Origin: Vagococcus fluvialis bH819
GTDB taxonomy: Bacteria > Bacillota > Bacilli > Lactobacillales > Vagococcaceae
DNA length: 64,000 nucleotides
NCBI RefSeq assembly: GCF_900163795.1
Contig: NZ_FWFD01000009.1
Location: 62,001-126,000 of the forward strand
Direction of reading: 5' to 3'
Position 1 is the first letter of the stretch. The number at the start of each line of letters is the position of its first letter. The notes under the pieces were generated by a model. It was not told the origin of the DNA and searched no databases. It saw only the letters and a program-made list of their open reading frames with translations. Shown here one piece after another: positions 53,071 through 61,227 of the stretch. Made by a program: the position numbers and the translations under genes.

Positions 53071-53819
53071 TTGGAAAATATCGTAAGAAGTAAATTAGAA
53101 CAATTAGAAGAAATGACTTGGACAGATAATGAAGTTACATGGTTAATCGACCATATTGGGGATGTTGATCCAGTAATTAGAGATGAACTTGTTTATAATG
53201 CTATTTCACTTTCATTAATTCAAGAGAAATTTACTCTAGATCAATATCATCAACGAATACCTAGCACGCTTCAAAGAAGTTTCACAGCACTTATGAATGC
53301 TTGTTTGATTGCTGTAGATGATGAGGTTGAAAACAAGTACTATGGACAGCTCACAAAAGAAGAGAAAGATTACTTTTTTAATCAAGCTATTTTATATTTA
53401 AGAAAAGAAAGAAGCCAAACTGGTCACTCAACGAAATACGGGTGGATTCATGCTATTGCATAGGGAGTTGATTTTTTAGCAGCTTCATGTTGTCACACTG
53501 ATTTTGGTAAAAATAGAGTAGGAGAGCTTTAAAAACGATTGAGTCTGTTTTTAAACACCTTCAAGAACCTTTAACGCATCAAGAGGATAGAAGACTGGCA
53601 GTAGTAATCCTTGAGTTATTAGGAAATAAAAAATTAACAGAAGAGGAATTTATGGAGTGGCTAGGAAATATCAAACTCCTTTTAACAGAAGTCATCGATT
53701 ACCAAATTCAAAGTAACTTTAATAATTTTCTAGAGGCCATTTATTTTAAACTAGAAACAGAAGGTCAATTGTCAGAAAATTTAAAAATTGAATTATTAAC
53801 TTATTTAAAAAATTACTAA
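53071..53819 (+). pseudogene. Broken DUF2785-type gene
   Basis: Starts at TTG after AGAGGTG and runs 130 codons to YGWIHAIA, then TAG. The frame continues after the TAG with GVDFLAASCCHTDF, a natural extension of this family's conserved histidine/aspartate segment, and a few codons later it shifts to another frame that reads ALKTIESVFKHLQEPLTHQEDRR through LLTYLKNY and a stop at 53819. The stop and the frameshift/deletion break what would be a helical protein of about 250 residues. Function of the family is unknown. The 130-residue N-terminal product might still be made. Confidence 0.8.
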
Positions 53820-53978
53820 ACAAGTTTCACGTAAAAATATTATGTCTACCTTTACGGAAAGAGATTACTTTCAAGAAAGGTAGAAAAGAACTGTCTTTTT
53901 AGAACAGGAGAGAGAAAATGATTCAAACATGCTGTTTTAAGTTCTGATTAGTACTAACAAAATTAAGGAGGAATTTAT
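53820..53978 (+). other. Gap with an inverted repeat and a possible leader peptide
   Basis: An inverted repeat TCTACCTTT (53845-53853) / AAAGGTAGA (53876-53884) without a T run, then a nine-codon ORF (53918-53947, ATG to TGA) after ACAGGAGAG, just before the next gene. The ORF may be chance. Confidence 0.3.
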
Positions 53979-54293
53979 ATGTATGAAGAAAAAGATTGGT
54001 TAATGCGCCAAATACGACGTTCTGCTGAAGGTTTAGGTAATTTACTAACGAAGAACTCGATTAAAGAAATATTAATGGTTGATCAATTGGACAAGCAAGC
54101 TATATCTGACGAGGAAATTAATTTAATCATTGCGTTAACTGATGTCAGCCGAAAAAGACAACAAACACAGATTTCTGATGATGAATTCTATGCACTATTA
54201 GGGATTTCGAAAGAAAAATGGCTTGAGATTGATACTCACAAAATAATGCCGACAGACACTGAACTCGCAGCCATTCAAGCTTTCTTAAAGTGA
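53979..54293 (+). CDS. Small cytosolic protein (DUF6483-like)
   Basis: 104 residues beginning MYEEKDWLMRQIRRSAEGLGNLL, which resembles a family I know as DUF6483, though this is from memory and not firm. It is mostly helical with no membrane segment. The C-terminal part has ISDDEFYALLGISKEKW, like a small helical bundle. AAGGAGG precedes the ATG. It is followed at 10 bases by a small membrane protein, so the two probably form one transcript. Confidence 0.6.
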   Translation: MYEEKDWLMRQIRRSAEGLGNLLTKNSIKEILMVDQLDKQAISDEEINLIIALTDVSRKRQQTQISDDEFYALLGISKEKWLEIDTHKIMPTDTELAAIQAFLK

Positions 54294-54303
54294 GGTGTTA
54301 ACT

Positions 54304-54579
54304 ATGGAATCCTCATTAAATCAATTCACACCACTTTTGGCATTTACTTTTATCGGTTTGTTCACTACTACGTTTTTGTTATTAATGGCATTTATTATGG
54401 ATAAAACAAATGGTTTATTTTTAGCACGAAGTCTTAAAGATTTCAAAAAAGATCAAAAAAAGACTGAATTTGAAAAAGAACGACAAGTTGGTAAAAAATT
54501 GAGTGCTTGGATTTTTAAATTTATTCCACCATTTTTTATCGTATTTTTAGTGATGTTCTTGGTTTTATTACTTTTTTAA
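54304..54579 (+). CDS. Small membrane protein with two helices
   Basis: 91 residues, no family recognised. Two hydrophobic segments (about 10-32 and 68-91) are separated by a strongly basic cytosolic loop (SLKDFKKDQKKTEFEKERQ). The frame opens at GTG 54295, but that codon is part of GAGGTG; the ATG at 54304 is preferred. It lies between the DUF6483-like and HAD genes. Confidence 0.6.
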   Translation: MESSLNQFTPLLAFTFIGLFTTTFLLLMAFIMDKTNGLFLARSLKDFKKDQKKTEFEKERQVGKKLSAWIFKFIPPFFIVFLVMFLVLLLF

Positions 54580-54607
54580 ATATTGAATTGAGGAGTTGGT
54601 ATCTAAA

Positions 54608-55243
54608 ATGAAGGATATTTCATGGATTTTTTTCGATGTTGGGGAAACACTAGTTGATGAGAAAAAGAGTTATCTTAATTATGCAACTCGATGCAGTCAT
54701 CAATTAACTACAAAAAACATCGAAGTATCACCAAGTACGTACTTAAAAATGATTGAAGATAACTACAAACAAAATGAAAAACGCCCTTTATACGCCACTT
54801 GGCAAGCATTTAACGTTAGAGACAAACGCCCTGAATGGCAACATATAAACGAGTGTCTTTATCCAAATGTAAAAGAAATTTTATATCTCTTATCTCAAAA
54901 ATATAAGTTAGGAATCATTGCTAATCAAGGAGTAGGACTGAAAGAAAGATTAACTTCTTTTGAAATTCTCGATTACTTCTCACTGATTGTTTCTTCAGCA
55001 GATGTAAATATAAAGAAACCTGATCCAGAAATTTTTAAGTTTGCGCTAGAGAAAGCCAATATAAATGCTTCATCTGCTGTTTACATTGGGGACCGTGTTG
55101 ATAATGATATAATCCCTGCTAAACAGTTGGGAATGAAAGCTATTAGAATTAAACAAGGTATGGCAAGGTTTCAAATGGAAAGTCTGCTCTATCCTTCTGA
55201 TTTTATTATTAGTGGTTTTAGTGAATTGTTAGATATTCTTTAA
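54608..55243 (+). CDS. HAD-family hydrolase
   Basis: 211 residues. Motif I appears as FFDVGETLVDEKKS, where the usual second Asp of D-x-D is replaced by Gly-Glu (DVGET), a form known in several HAD subfamilies. Motif II is IIANQG, motif III the Lys of IKKPDPEIF, motif IV VYIGDRVDNDI. The cap lies after motif I. A TTG four codons upstream sits on GAGGAG and is not preferred. It starts a run HAD-HIT-nitrilase, possibly one transcript, but the substrate is unknown. Confidence 0.85.
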   Translation: MKDISWIFFDVGETLVDEKKSYLNYATRCSHQLTTKNIEVSPSTYLKMIEDNYKQNEKRPLYATWQAFNVRDKRPEWQHINECLYPNVKEILYLLSQKYKLGIIANQGVGLKERLTSFEILDYFSLIVSSADVNIKKPDPEIFKFALEKANINASSAVYIGDRVDNDIIPAKQLGMKAIRIKQGMARFQMESLLYPSDFIISGFSELLDIL

Positions 55244-55270
55244 TTTAAATGGATAGAAGGAGGTTATTAA

Positions 55271-55735
55271 ATGAAATGGCAGGAAAATCGAATTAAATCG
55301 GCTCAAAACGGAACAAATCCTATGCTCATTAAAGAATTAAAAGGCGGTTTTCTAGTATTTGGTGATGTCCAATTTTTACCAGGTTACTGTGTGTTACTTC
55401 CTAAAAAAGAAATACACTCTCTAAACGATTTATCTTTACAAGAACGTTCTCTTTTTCTTCTTGATATGTCGATTATTGGTGACGCATTAATTGAGGTTCT
55501 AAAACCTTTACGAATTAACTATGATATTCTAGGAAATACAGATAATTACCTCCATGCGCATATCTTTCCGCGTTATCAATGGGAAGAGGAACAACGCCGT
55601 AAAATGCCTGTTTGGCTTTATGATTCCTCTAATTGGAGTAATCCAGAAACAGCTTATCAACCTAGTAAACATGATGAGATAAGAAATAGTATACTTGCGT
55701 TTTTAGAACAAAATTATGATGAATTGAGTGATTAA
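55271..55735 (+). CDS. HIT-family protein
   Basis: 154 residues. The histidine triad region reads HAHIFPRY near residue 98, close to the HxHxxPR pattern of branched HIT enzymes. The N-terminal core has GFLVFGDVQFLPGYCVLLPK and SLQERSLFLLDM, as in nucleotide hydrolases/transferases of this fold. GGAGG stands before ATG. It lies between the HAD and nitrilase-like genes with short gaps; a shared small-molecule phosphate or nucleotide pathway is possible but unproven. Confidence 0.83.
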   Translation: MKWQENRIKSAQNGTNPMLIKELKGGFLVFGDVQFLPGYCVLLPKKEIHSLNDLSLQERSLFLLDMSIIGDALIEVLKPLRINYDILGNTDNYLHAHIFPRYQWEEEQRRKMPVWLYDSSNWSNPETAYQPSKHDEIRNSILAFLEQNYDELSD

Positions 55736-55737
55736 TA

Positions 55738-56394
55738 TTGAAATCACTACTCTGCCAAGCAAAACATGAAAATAATTTAGAAACACTTGAGAAACTACTA
55801 ATTGACTATCCTGACATTGATTATATGTTGTTTCCTGAAGGTTATCTAAACAACATTGATAGTTTGAATAAAGCTAAGATGCTTGCTAAAAAATATCATA
55901 CCTATATCATTAGTTCTTTACGTCATCATGGCGATACGGCTATTGTTATTGACGCTTTCGGAGATATTCTTTACAACAGGAAAAAAACAGCTTCACATGA
56001 TGAAGAAAAATTAGTAAATCCAGTCTTTTTCACTGATTCTCACCATCAAAAGAACGTTGGATTTCTCTTATGTATGGAAATTCTTAAAGGTATGCGTGAT
56101 TTACCACTTATTCATTACGATTTTATACTACAACCAATAGGAGTCGGGATGTTCAAAGAAGAGCAGTTTGACCTTTGGCTTAACGAAGCAATTAAAATAG
56201 CAAAAAAATTTAATACCATTGTCATTGGAGCAAGTCATTCTGATGGGTCTTATAAAAATTGTGGCGTGTCTATCCCAATTTCTTACTGTATTGATAGTAA
56301 TGGTGTCCCTGTTTATGTTCTTAAAAATCAATTAAAGACTCAAATTATAGAGATTACTGACAATAATTCAGTTAGATTAATCAATAGTTTTTAG
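55738..56394 (+). CDS. Carbon-nitrogen hydrolase-like protein
   Basis: 218 residues starting at TTG, two bases after the HIT stop. Nitrilase-superfamily catalytic residues seem present: Glu34 in FPEGY, Lys82 or 83 in YNRKKTA, and Cys112 in LLCMEI followed by Glu114. The protein is shorter than ordinary members (about 260-300 residues), with a trimmed C-terminus. Amide substrate unknown. No clear AGGAGG precedes the TTG, so translation probably follows from the HIT gene. Confidence 0.7.
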   Translation: MKSLLCQAKHENNLETLEKLLIDYPDIDYMLFPEGYLNNIDSLNKAKMLAKKYHTYIISSLRHHGDTAIVIDAFGDILYNRKKTASHDEEKLVNPVFFTDSHHQKNVGFLLCMEILKGMRDLPLIHYDFILQPIGVGMFKEEQFDLWLNEAIKIAKKFNTIVIGASHSDGSYKNCGVSIPISYCIDSNGVPVYVLKNQLKTQIIEITDNNSVRLINSF

Positions 56395-56413
56395 AGTAAA
56401 GGAGAAACCAGTT

Positions 56414-56779
56414 ATGATAAAAATAGCCAAAAGTACAAATGATCATCAAGAAAGTTTAAATCAAATTTTCGAAGAATCTATTCCATATTTCCTTAAAGTT
56501 GAAGGTCGAGAGCCTTTAAAGCCATTAGAAGATATCAGAGAAAAAATTGGAAACCCTCCTATCAGTATAAATATCATTGGAAGATCAACTATCGAATTAT
56601 TAGACAATTTATACCGTCAAAAAGGAATAAATACCTGTCAATTACTCGTTTCTGGTTCTAATTATCTTGGTTTGAAATTTTGGACTGAAATTGGTTTTAA
56701 CAAAATAGTTTATGTAGAAGCTCCTGATGAAAATTCACCCACTTGCTCAGTTGAAACCGAACTAGAACGTTCATTCTAA
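56414..56779 (+). CDS. Internally deleted GNAT-like protein
   Basis: 121 residues. The N-terminus (MIKIAKSTNDHQESLNQIFEE) and the C-terminus (GINTCQLLVSGSNYLGLKFWTEIGF) look like the ends of a normal GNAT acetyltransferase. The middle strands and most of the acetyl-CoA motif are missing; IIGRSTIELLDNLY is what remains of motif A. An in-frame loss of roughly 45-60 residues is the simplest explanation, so it is probably inactive. AAAGGAGA precedes the ATG. It ends one base from the convergent acetyltransferase gene. Confidence 0.6.
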   Translation: MIKIAKSTNDHQESLNQIFEESIPYFLKVEGREPLKPLEDIREKIGNPPISINIIGRSTIELLDNLYRQKGINTCQLLVSGSNYLGLKFWTEIGFNKIVYVEAPDENSPTCSVETELERSF

Positions 56780-57379
56780 CTAGCTATTTATAGCCGAATA
56801 ATCTGTTTTATCCTGTTCAGTTATCTCTCTAATGACATGACAGGGTACTCCTGCAGCCACTACATTAGCTGGAATGTCCTTTGTGACAACACTACCAGAA
56901 CCGATAACAGTATTATCGCCAATTGTCACACCTTGATTGACAGTGACATTAGCGCCAAACCACACATTATTTCCAATGGTTACTGGTTTTGCGTAGCAAC
57001 CACCATTAGCACGTTCAATAGGATCAATCGCGTGATTAGATGTAAAAATACCTGCTCTAGGACCAAACAAGACGTTATCACCAATTGTAATTTTAGCGCC
57101 ATCTAACATGATACAATCAAAATTAGCATAAAAATTTTCGCCTAAAATTATATTTTTGCCAAACTCACACCTAAAATTAGGTTCAAAATGCGCTGTTTTC
57201 CCCATTTTTCCAACAATTTGGCGCAATAGGTCAGTACGAATCAGTTCAGAGTGACCAAAACTCTTATTATATTTATTTGTTTTAAAAATAATTTGTTCTC
57301 TGTAGTTGATTAATTCAGGTGTCACATCGTTATACATTTTACCAGTTGCCATATGATCAAATTGTTCTTCCAAAAGCAT
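56780..57379 (-). CDS. Sugar O-acetyltransferase (maltose/galactoside type)
   Basis: 199 residues of the left-handed beta-helix acetyltransferase family. The N-terminal [16 protein letters not shown] is the maltose-acetyltransferase substrate domain. Hexapeptide repeats follow ([27 protein letters not shown]), with the catalytic His in TSNHAIDP and the C-terminal [24 protein letters not shown] coil. It transfers acetyl groups from acetyl-CoA to sugars. GGAGG is ten bases before ATG. It is convergent with the GNAT-like gene. Confidence 0.92.
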   Translation of the reverse strand: MLLEEQFDHMATGKMYNDVTPELINYREQIIFKTNKYNKSFGHSELIRTDLLRQIVGKMGKTAHFEPNFRCEFGKNIILGENFYANFDCIMLDGAKITIGDNVLFGPRAGIFTSNHAIDPIERANGGCYAKPVTIGNNVWFGANVTVNQGVTIGDNTVIGSGSVVTKDIPANVVAAGVPCHVIREITEQDKTDYSAINS

Positions 57380-57422
57380 AAATAAAGTCCTCCAATTAAT
57401 TTAATTAGTTATAACTATTATA

Positions 57423-57731
57423 ATGCTTTATTTTATAAAAACAAAAGATATTAATACATATAAAATTATTGGAATCATCAGTGTTTCTTTAGCTGAAAAT
57501 GGTACTTTTTGTGAAATTGGTTACACAATGAATCGTCAATTTTGGCGCCAAGAAATTACTTATGAAATGTTAAAAGAATTAATTAACTTATTAACTTATT
57601 ATGGTTGAATTTATCTATAACAAAGATTATTGCTCACGTGCATAAAGATAACCAACCAAGCATCCATAAACTTTATAGAAAATGAAACGTCACAGACACA
57701 AACAGATAAAGAATTTATATTGAATGCTTAA
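57423..57731 (+). pseudogene. Remnant of a GNAT acetyltransferase gene
   Basis: A 61-codon frame carries a GNAT core piece (IGIISVSLAENGTFCEIGYTM then FWRQEITYEMLKELINL) and stops at TGA 57606-57608. Further on, in other frames, AHVHKDNQPSIHKLY and FIENETSQTQTDKEFILNA resemble the C-terminal end of the same family and finish at TAA 57729-57731. The N-terminal part and several bases are missing. No ribosome binding site is visible. Confidence 0.65.
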
Positions 57732-57940
57732 AAATAATCATAAACACCTACATTTTAACTTCTAAAATCAACTTGGTTTAATATATATTATGTAAACCAA
57801 TAAGAGAAATTTTAGTTTATTCTTAATTTTAAAAAATAGTTCATCTGCCCTCTTTGAAAAATTCACATTATAAAAAAATACAAACCCATAAATTAATGCT
57901 ATAATAAATAAGTAAAAAATAGATTTAGGAGCTGGAATAT

Positions 57941-58687
57941 TTGAATAATAGTATACAAACCAAAGAAATAACATTGGAGACAATCAGAAACAATCGAGAA
58001 ATTTTGATTAACGGTAGAACTGCTTATTTTGCTGATCTAGTTAAAACTGCAGTGACTCTTAGCACTGAAATTGCACATGAATCAAATGAACAGATAAAAG
58101 AATTAAAATCAATGCTGATCACAGAGACTATCACTATTATGACTGCTTCTTGGAGAAATACCCTACCCTTTAATCTTTTTGTATCTAAAGGTGCGGATGA
58201 TTTTGCTAAAAGCTTAGGTGTAGAAGATTTACGAAATCACAACTACAGTTTAAAATTTAGCATGGATAAAATCATTGAAATAATTGAAGAGCCTAGTTTT
58301 CTTGCTGTAGCAGAAAACTTAAGTGATCAAGATGTTGCTAAATTAAACAAATCATTGAGTAAAGAGGATACACTTTTAAATTCTAATGTTATGCTTCACT
58401 GGGAACATGCTTACACTGGAAAAATGTTCACTACAGATGTTACAGCGTTAATTAAAGAGCTAAGTAATAACAATGCTACTGACGAAGTTATTTTATCATC
58501 TGTTAAAACTTTAGTTGAAAAACAAGCTATTGTTTGGATTCTGAAACCAGAAAATTATGTTATCACTGAAAAAGGCTATAAAGATACTAGACAACCAAGC
58601 TGGGAAGCTGCCTATAAAGAATGTGCTATTGAATTAAGTGAAACATCGAAAGAAGATTACAGTAAAAGCTTCAATAAAAAATGGTAA
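57941..58687 (+). CDS. Unknown 248-aa protein
   Basis: No family recognised. Starts at TTG, nine bases after TAGGAG. The protein is soluble and mainly helical, with no signal peptide, membrane segment or obvious catalytic motif. Segments such as EIAHESNEQIKELKSMLITETITIMT and the C-terminal ITEKGYKDTRQPSWEAAYKEC could be helical-bundle parts. TATAAT at 57900-57905 may be its -10. A terminator follows, so it stands alone. Confidence 0.6.
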   Translation: MNNSIQTKEITLETIRNNREILINGRTAYFADLVKTAVTLSTEIAHESNEQIKELKSMLITETITIMTASWRNTLPFNLFVSKGADDFAKSLGVEDLRNHNYSLKFSMDKIIEIIEEPSFLAVAENLSDQDVAKLNKSLSKEDTLLNSNVMLHWEHAYTGKMFTTDVTALIKELSNNNATDEVILSSVKTLVEKQAIVWILKPENYVITEKGYKDTRQPSWEAAYKECAIELSETSKEDYSKSFNKKW

Positions 58688-58703
58688 TCATAGTGACACC
58701 TGA

Positions 58704-58736
58704 TCAGTCTGAGAATAATCTCGGATTGATTTTTTT
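58704..58736 (+). terminator. Terminator after the unknown 248-aa gene
   Basis: Stem TCAGTCTGAGA / TCTCGGATTGA (two G-U pairs), loop ATAA, and a T run. Confidence 0.8.
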
Positions 58737-58737
58737 A

Positions 58738-58767
58738 TTGACCCCCTCTTTTTCTTTGAGGTACAAT
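58738..58767 (+). promoter_or_regulatory. Promoter of the ABM-domain gene
   Basis: TTGACC (58738-58743), an 18-base spacer and TACAAT (58762-58767), 28 bases before the chosen start. Confidence 0.65.
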
Positions 58768-58795
58768 GATCATAATAAAAATAAAGGAGAGAATA

Positions 58796-59083
58796 ATGTT
58801 ATTACTTATTGCTGAAGACTTTATAATTGTAGAATCAATTCCACTTGTCCTCCCCTATTACGAAGAGTTAGTCTATAAAACACGACAAGAATCTGGATGT
58901 ATTTCTTATGAATTGACGCGAGATTTAAAAAAAGAAGGCCATTTCCTATTTTTAGAACGTTGGATTGATGAGGAGGCACTGAATCTACATACACAGACAG
59001 AGCATTTCAAACGTCTAGTTCCTCTAATTGATCAACATATTAGTCGAGAAGCTAAATATACACGGATGGAAATAGTCCAGTAA
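58796..59083 (+). CDS. ABM-domain (antibiotic biosynthesis monooxygenase-like) protein
   Basis: 95 residues. The dimeric alpha-beta barrel pattern is clear: an opening strand LLLIAEDFIIV, helix VLPYYEELVYKTRQESGCISYEL, and the signature strand HFLFLERWIDEEALNLHTQTEHFKRL (split here as HFLFLERWIDEEAL and NLHTQTEHFKRL). Family members include YgiN quinol monooxygenase and haem-degrading enzymes; which reaction applies is not clear. The frame opens ten codons upstream, but AAAGGAG lies seven bases before the ATG at 58796. Confidence 0.85.
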   Translation: MLLLIAEDFIIVESIPLVLPYYEELVYKTRQESGCISYELTRDLKKEGHFLFLERWIDEEALNLHTQTEHFKRLVPLIDQHISREAKYTRMEIVQ

Positions 59084-59115
59084 AAAGAACCTGAAGTAAT
59101 ATTTCAGGTTCTTTG
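59083..59115. terminator. Bidirectional terminator between ABM and DUF2812 genes
   Basis: Stem AAAGAACCTGAA / TTTCAGGTTCTTT with a short loop and A/T flanks. Confidence 0.82.
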
Positions 59116-59727
59116 TTTGTATCGATTAATAGACTTACGTACTAAATATGATTGATAAATTAAATAACCAAATAAAATAAAGGGGCCAAACGCTAACAAA
59201 AGTCTCACTAACGCAAAAGGTAACTCAAATAAAAAGGCTTTTCTAAATGCTTCCCCTGTTTTCTCCCAAATTCCTGGTGTTAAAAAGGCTTTTTTCAAAT
59301 CAAACAAAATCGCTTTATCTTTTTCATTAAAAAAAAGAATTACATAAAATAGCATAATTAAACTGTTAGTTGTATCAATTTTTTTCTTAGATCGTAATTC
59401 TCGTTCATATTTTGATTGATCATCTGAAAATAATTCGTTACTCTTATCAAGTTGTCCTAAAAAATATAGTTTATGACTCTTCTCTCTTGACTTTATATAC
59501 TCCCAACCAGAATCACTGATAAATTGAACATATGCATTTCGTTCAGTATATTCTTTGAACTCTCTGACATCAATTCGGATAACTAGATTATTATTATCAT
59601 TTTCAATAAATCTATATTGCCCAAATCCAGGCGCCTCTATAAGTGACCAACCATTTATCATCATTTTATTCAGCCACGCTTCTTCTTTTTCAATAGTTGA
59701 AAAATATTTACATTTACTCTTCTCCAA
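59104..59727 (-). CDS. DUF2812 membrane protein
   Basis: 207 residues. The N-terminal half matches the DUF2812 pattern: CKYFSTIEKEEAWLNKMMINGWSLI, then GFGQYRFIE and an EFKEYTERNAYVQFISDSGWEYI block. Two hydrophobic segments follow (about 120-140 and 170-198). The start is TTG, two bases after the padR stop, with AAAGGAGAGG upstream. PadR-DUF2812 pairs are common in Firmicutes, and the regulator probably controls both genes. Function unknown. Confidence 0.85.
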   Translation of the reverse strand: MEKSKCKYFSTIEKEEAWLNKMMINGWSLIEAPGFGQYRFIENDNNNLVIRIDVREFKEYTERNAYVQFISDSGWEYIKSREKSHKLYFLGQLDKSNELFSDDQSKYERELRSKKKIDTTNSLIMLFYVILFFNEKDKAILFDLKKAFLTPGIWEKTGEAFRKAFLFELPFALVRLLLAFGPFILFGYLIYQSYLVRKSINRYKQRT

Positions 59728-59729
59728 GA

Positions 59730-60047
59730 TTAATCCTCTCCTTTTAAAGATTGCTTCCAAATCGATATACAATGTGTCATTCGCTCAATTTCTAATACCA
59801 GCAATTTGTTACCTAGTTCTGTAGTTTGGTACATTTTTCGCCTTTCTAATTCTGAAGGTAATTGTTCTATAAGATTTTGCTTGAGTAAATTTTCAATAGC
59901 TCCGTACATCGTACCAGCTGCAATTCTTACAGTTCCTTCGCTCATTTCTTCAATAGATTTTATAGCAAGATAACCATATGTTGGTTTTTTAAAAGCAGTT
60001 AGCACATAAAAAACAGTTTCAGTTAAGGGTAGTTTAGGCCTCTCCAT
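59730..60047 (-). CDS. PadR-family transcriptional regulator
   Basis: 105 residues. A winged helix-turn-helix with LTETVFYVLTAFKKPTYGYLAIKSI, the PadR signature GTMYGAIENLLKQNLIEQ, and ERRKMYQTTELGNKLL, then one C-terminal dimerisation helix, the short PadR-s1 form. Effector unknown. AAGGAGG precedes the ATG. Two palindromes in front of the gene are the likely binding sites, so it is probably self-regulated. Confidence 0.92.
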   Translation of the reverse strand: MERPKLPLTETVFYVLTAFKKPTYGYLAIKSIEEMSEGTVRIAAGTMYGAIENLLKQNLIEQLPSELERRKMYQTTELGNKLLVLEIERMTHCISIWKQSLKGED

Positions 60048-60065
60048 TTACTTACCTCCTTATTC

Positions 60066-60092
60066 TAACTATATAGTACTACTATACAGTTA
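60066..60092. promoter_or_regulatory. Palindrome 1 upstream of padR (candidate operator)
   Basis: TAACTATATAGTA-C-TACTATACAGTTA: 12 of 13 arm positions are complementary around a single central base. Confidence 0.7.
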
Positions 60093-60097
60093 GAATG

Positions 60098-60112
60098 TAC
60101 AGTTCAACTGTA
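60098..60112. promoter_or_regulatory. Palindrome 2 upstream of padR (candidate operator)
   Basis: TACAGTT-C-AACTGTA: a perfect seven-base palindrome around one base. It shares the half-site (T)AACTGTA with palindrome 1. Centres are 26 bases apart. Confidence 0.7.
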
Positions 60113-60154
60113 TAAAAAAACCAATACAAATGTACTAGTTTCAGTTAATTTTAT

Positions 60155-61156
60155 TTATTCATTTCTAACAAGTTTTTCTGAATAATTTAAAAACTCTTCA
60201 CTTACTAAATAATATTTAGGTAAAAACACAGCTGTAATGGTCATTAAAAATTCAGAATTAGCAATCGAAGGGTTTACCATTCGGTGTTCTGCATTTTTTA
60301 TCATTTTAACTGTCAAATTATCAGGATTCACATTTTTTCTATAAGCTTTTTCTGTATCCTTTGAATTTACATTCTTATCTTTTTCACCTAAAATCAGATG
60401 AACGTTACTGTTCATTTTTTTTAAATCATTAGTAGCATCTAAAGTCATACTACGTTTAACAAATTGATAACGATCTTCTGTCATTTTACTTGTTCCGCCA
60501 GCTTTAAGGTATATTTCATAATTCTCTTTTTCTAAAATTAAATCACTATCTTTTTGAAATCCATCAATTTCTGTTTGGATTTCTTTTTCATTTTTACCAT
60601 TATTTTTGGCTTGATTTTCAGTAAAATAAGTACTCTGACTTAGCCAATTCACTCCTGGAGCAAGTAAGATAGAAAATTGAATATCTTCTCTCATTTTATC
60701 AACTTTAGGAATTACCCAACCTGCTTGACTAGCTCCCCACAAGCCGATTTTAGCCGATAATTCTGGGCGATTTTTCTTTGTCCAGTCAATGACATCACTG
60801 ACTTCATTAGCGCGATCTTGCATTGATTGATCTAACCAATTTCCACTTGATTGTCCTACTCCTTGTTTATCCCATGAAACAGAGGCAAACCCTTGTTTAG
60901 CAAAACGTTCCATTATTGGATAATAACCACCATCCTGAGTAGCGTTTTGAGGGCCATCACCATGAACAAAGAAAATAACACCTTTTACTTCTCCCTTTTT
61001 AGGAGTCACAATAACTGAAGACAATGTTTTGTTTTTTATTTTAACTGCTATTTTTTCTTCTTTAAATTGGTAATTATTTCCTATTATAAAAATAGAAGTT
61101 AACACCACACCCGTTACGGTTAAACTAATGACTATTTGACTGATTACTTTTTTCAT
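60155..61156 (-). CDS. Membrane-anchored or secreted alpha/beta hydrolase
   Basis: 333 residues. An N-terminal hydrophobic segment (about 8-28) serves as signal or anchor, so the enzyme works outside the membrane. The hydrolase fold shows IFFVHGDGPQNA (oxyanion region), SWDKQGVGQSSGNW, the nucleophile elbow LWGASQAGW, an acid in LGEKDKNVN and the His of NAEHRMVN. It resembles the acyl-CoA thioester hydrolase/dienelactone-type group often called YqhA or similar; substrate unknown. A GTG four codons upstream lies on the AAAGGTG; the ATG at 61156 is preferred. Separate from the PadR unit. Confidence 0.83.
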   Translation of the reverse strand: MKKVISQIVISLTVTGVVLTSIFIIGNNYQFKEEKIAVKIKNKTLSSVIVTPKKGEVKGVIFFVHGDGPQNATQDGGYYPIMERFAKQGFASVSWDKQGVGQSSGNWLDQSMQDRANEVSDVIDWTKKNRPELSAKIGLWGASQAGWVIPKVDKMREDIQFSILLAPGVNWLSQSTYFTENQAKNNGKNEKEIQTEIDGFQKDSDLILEKENYEIYLKAGGTSKMTEDRYQFVKRSMTLDATNDLKKMNSNVHLILGEKDKNVNSKDTEKAYRKNVNPDNLTVKMIKNAEHRMVNPSIANSEFLMTITAVFLPKYYLVSEEFLNYSEKLVRNE

Positions 61157-61227
61157 ATCTACTATCACCTTTCTTTTATTGCGACTAGTATAAATCTTGT
61201 TGTAACCACACAGTCAATGAAAATACT

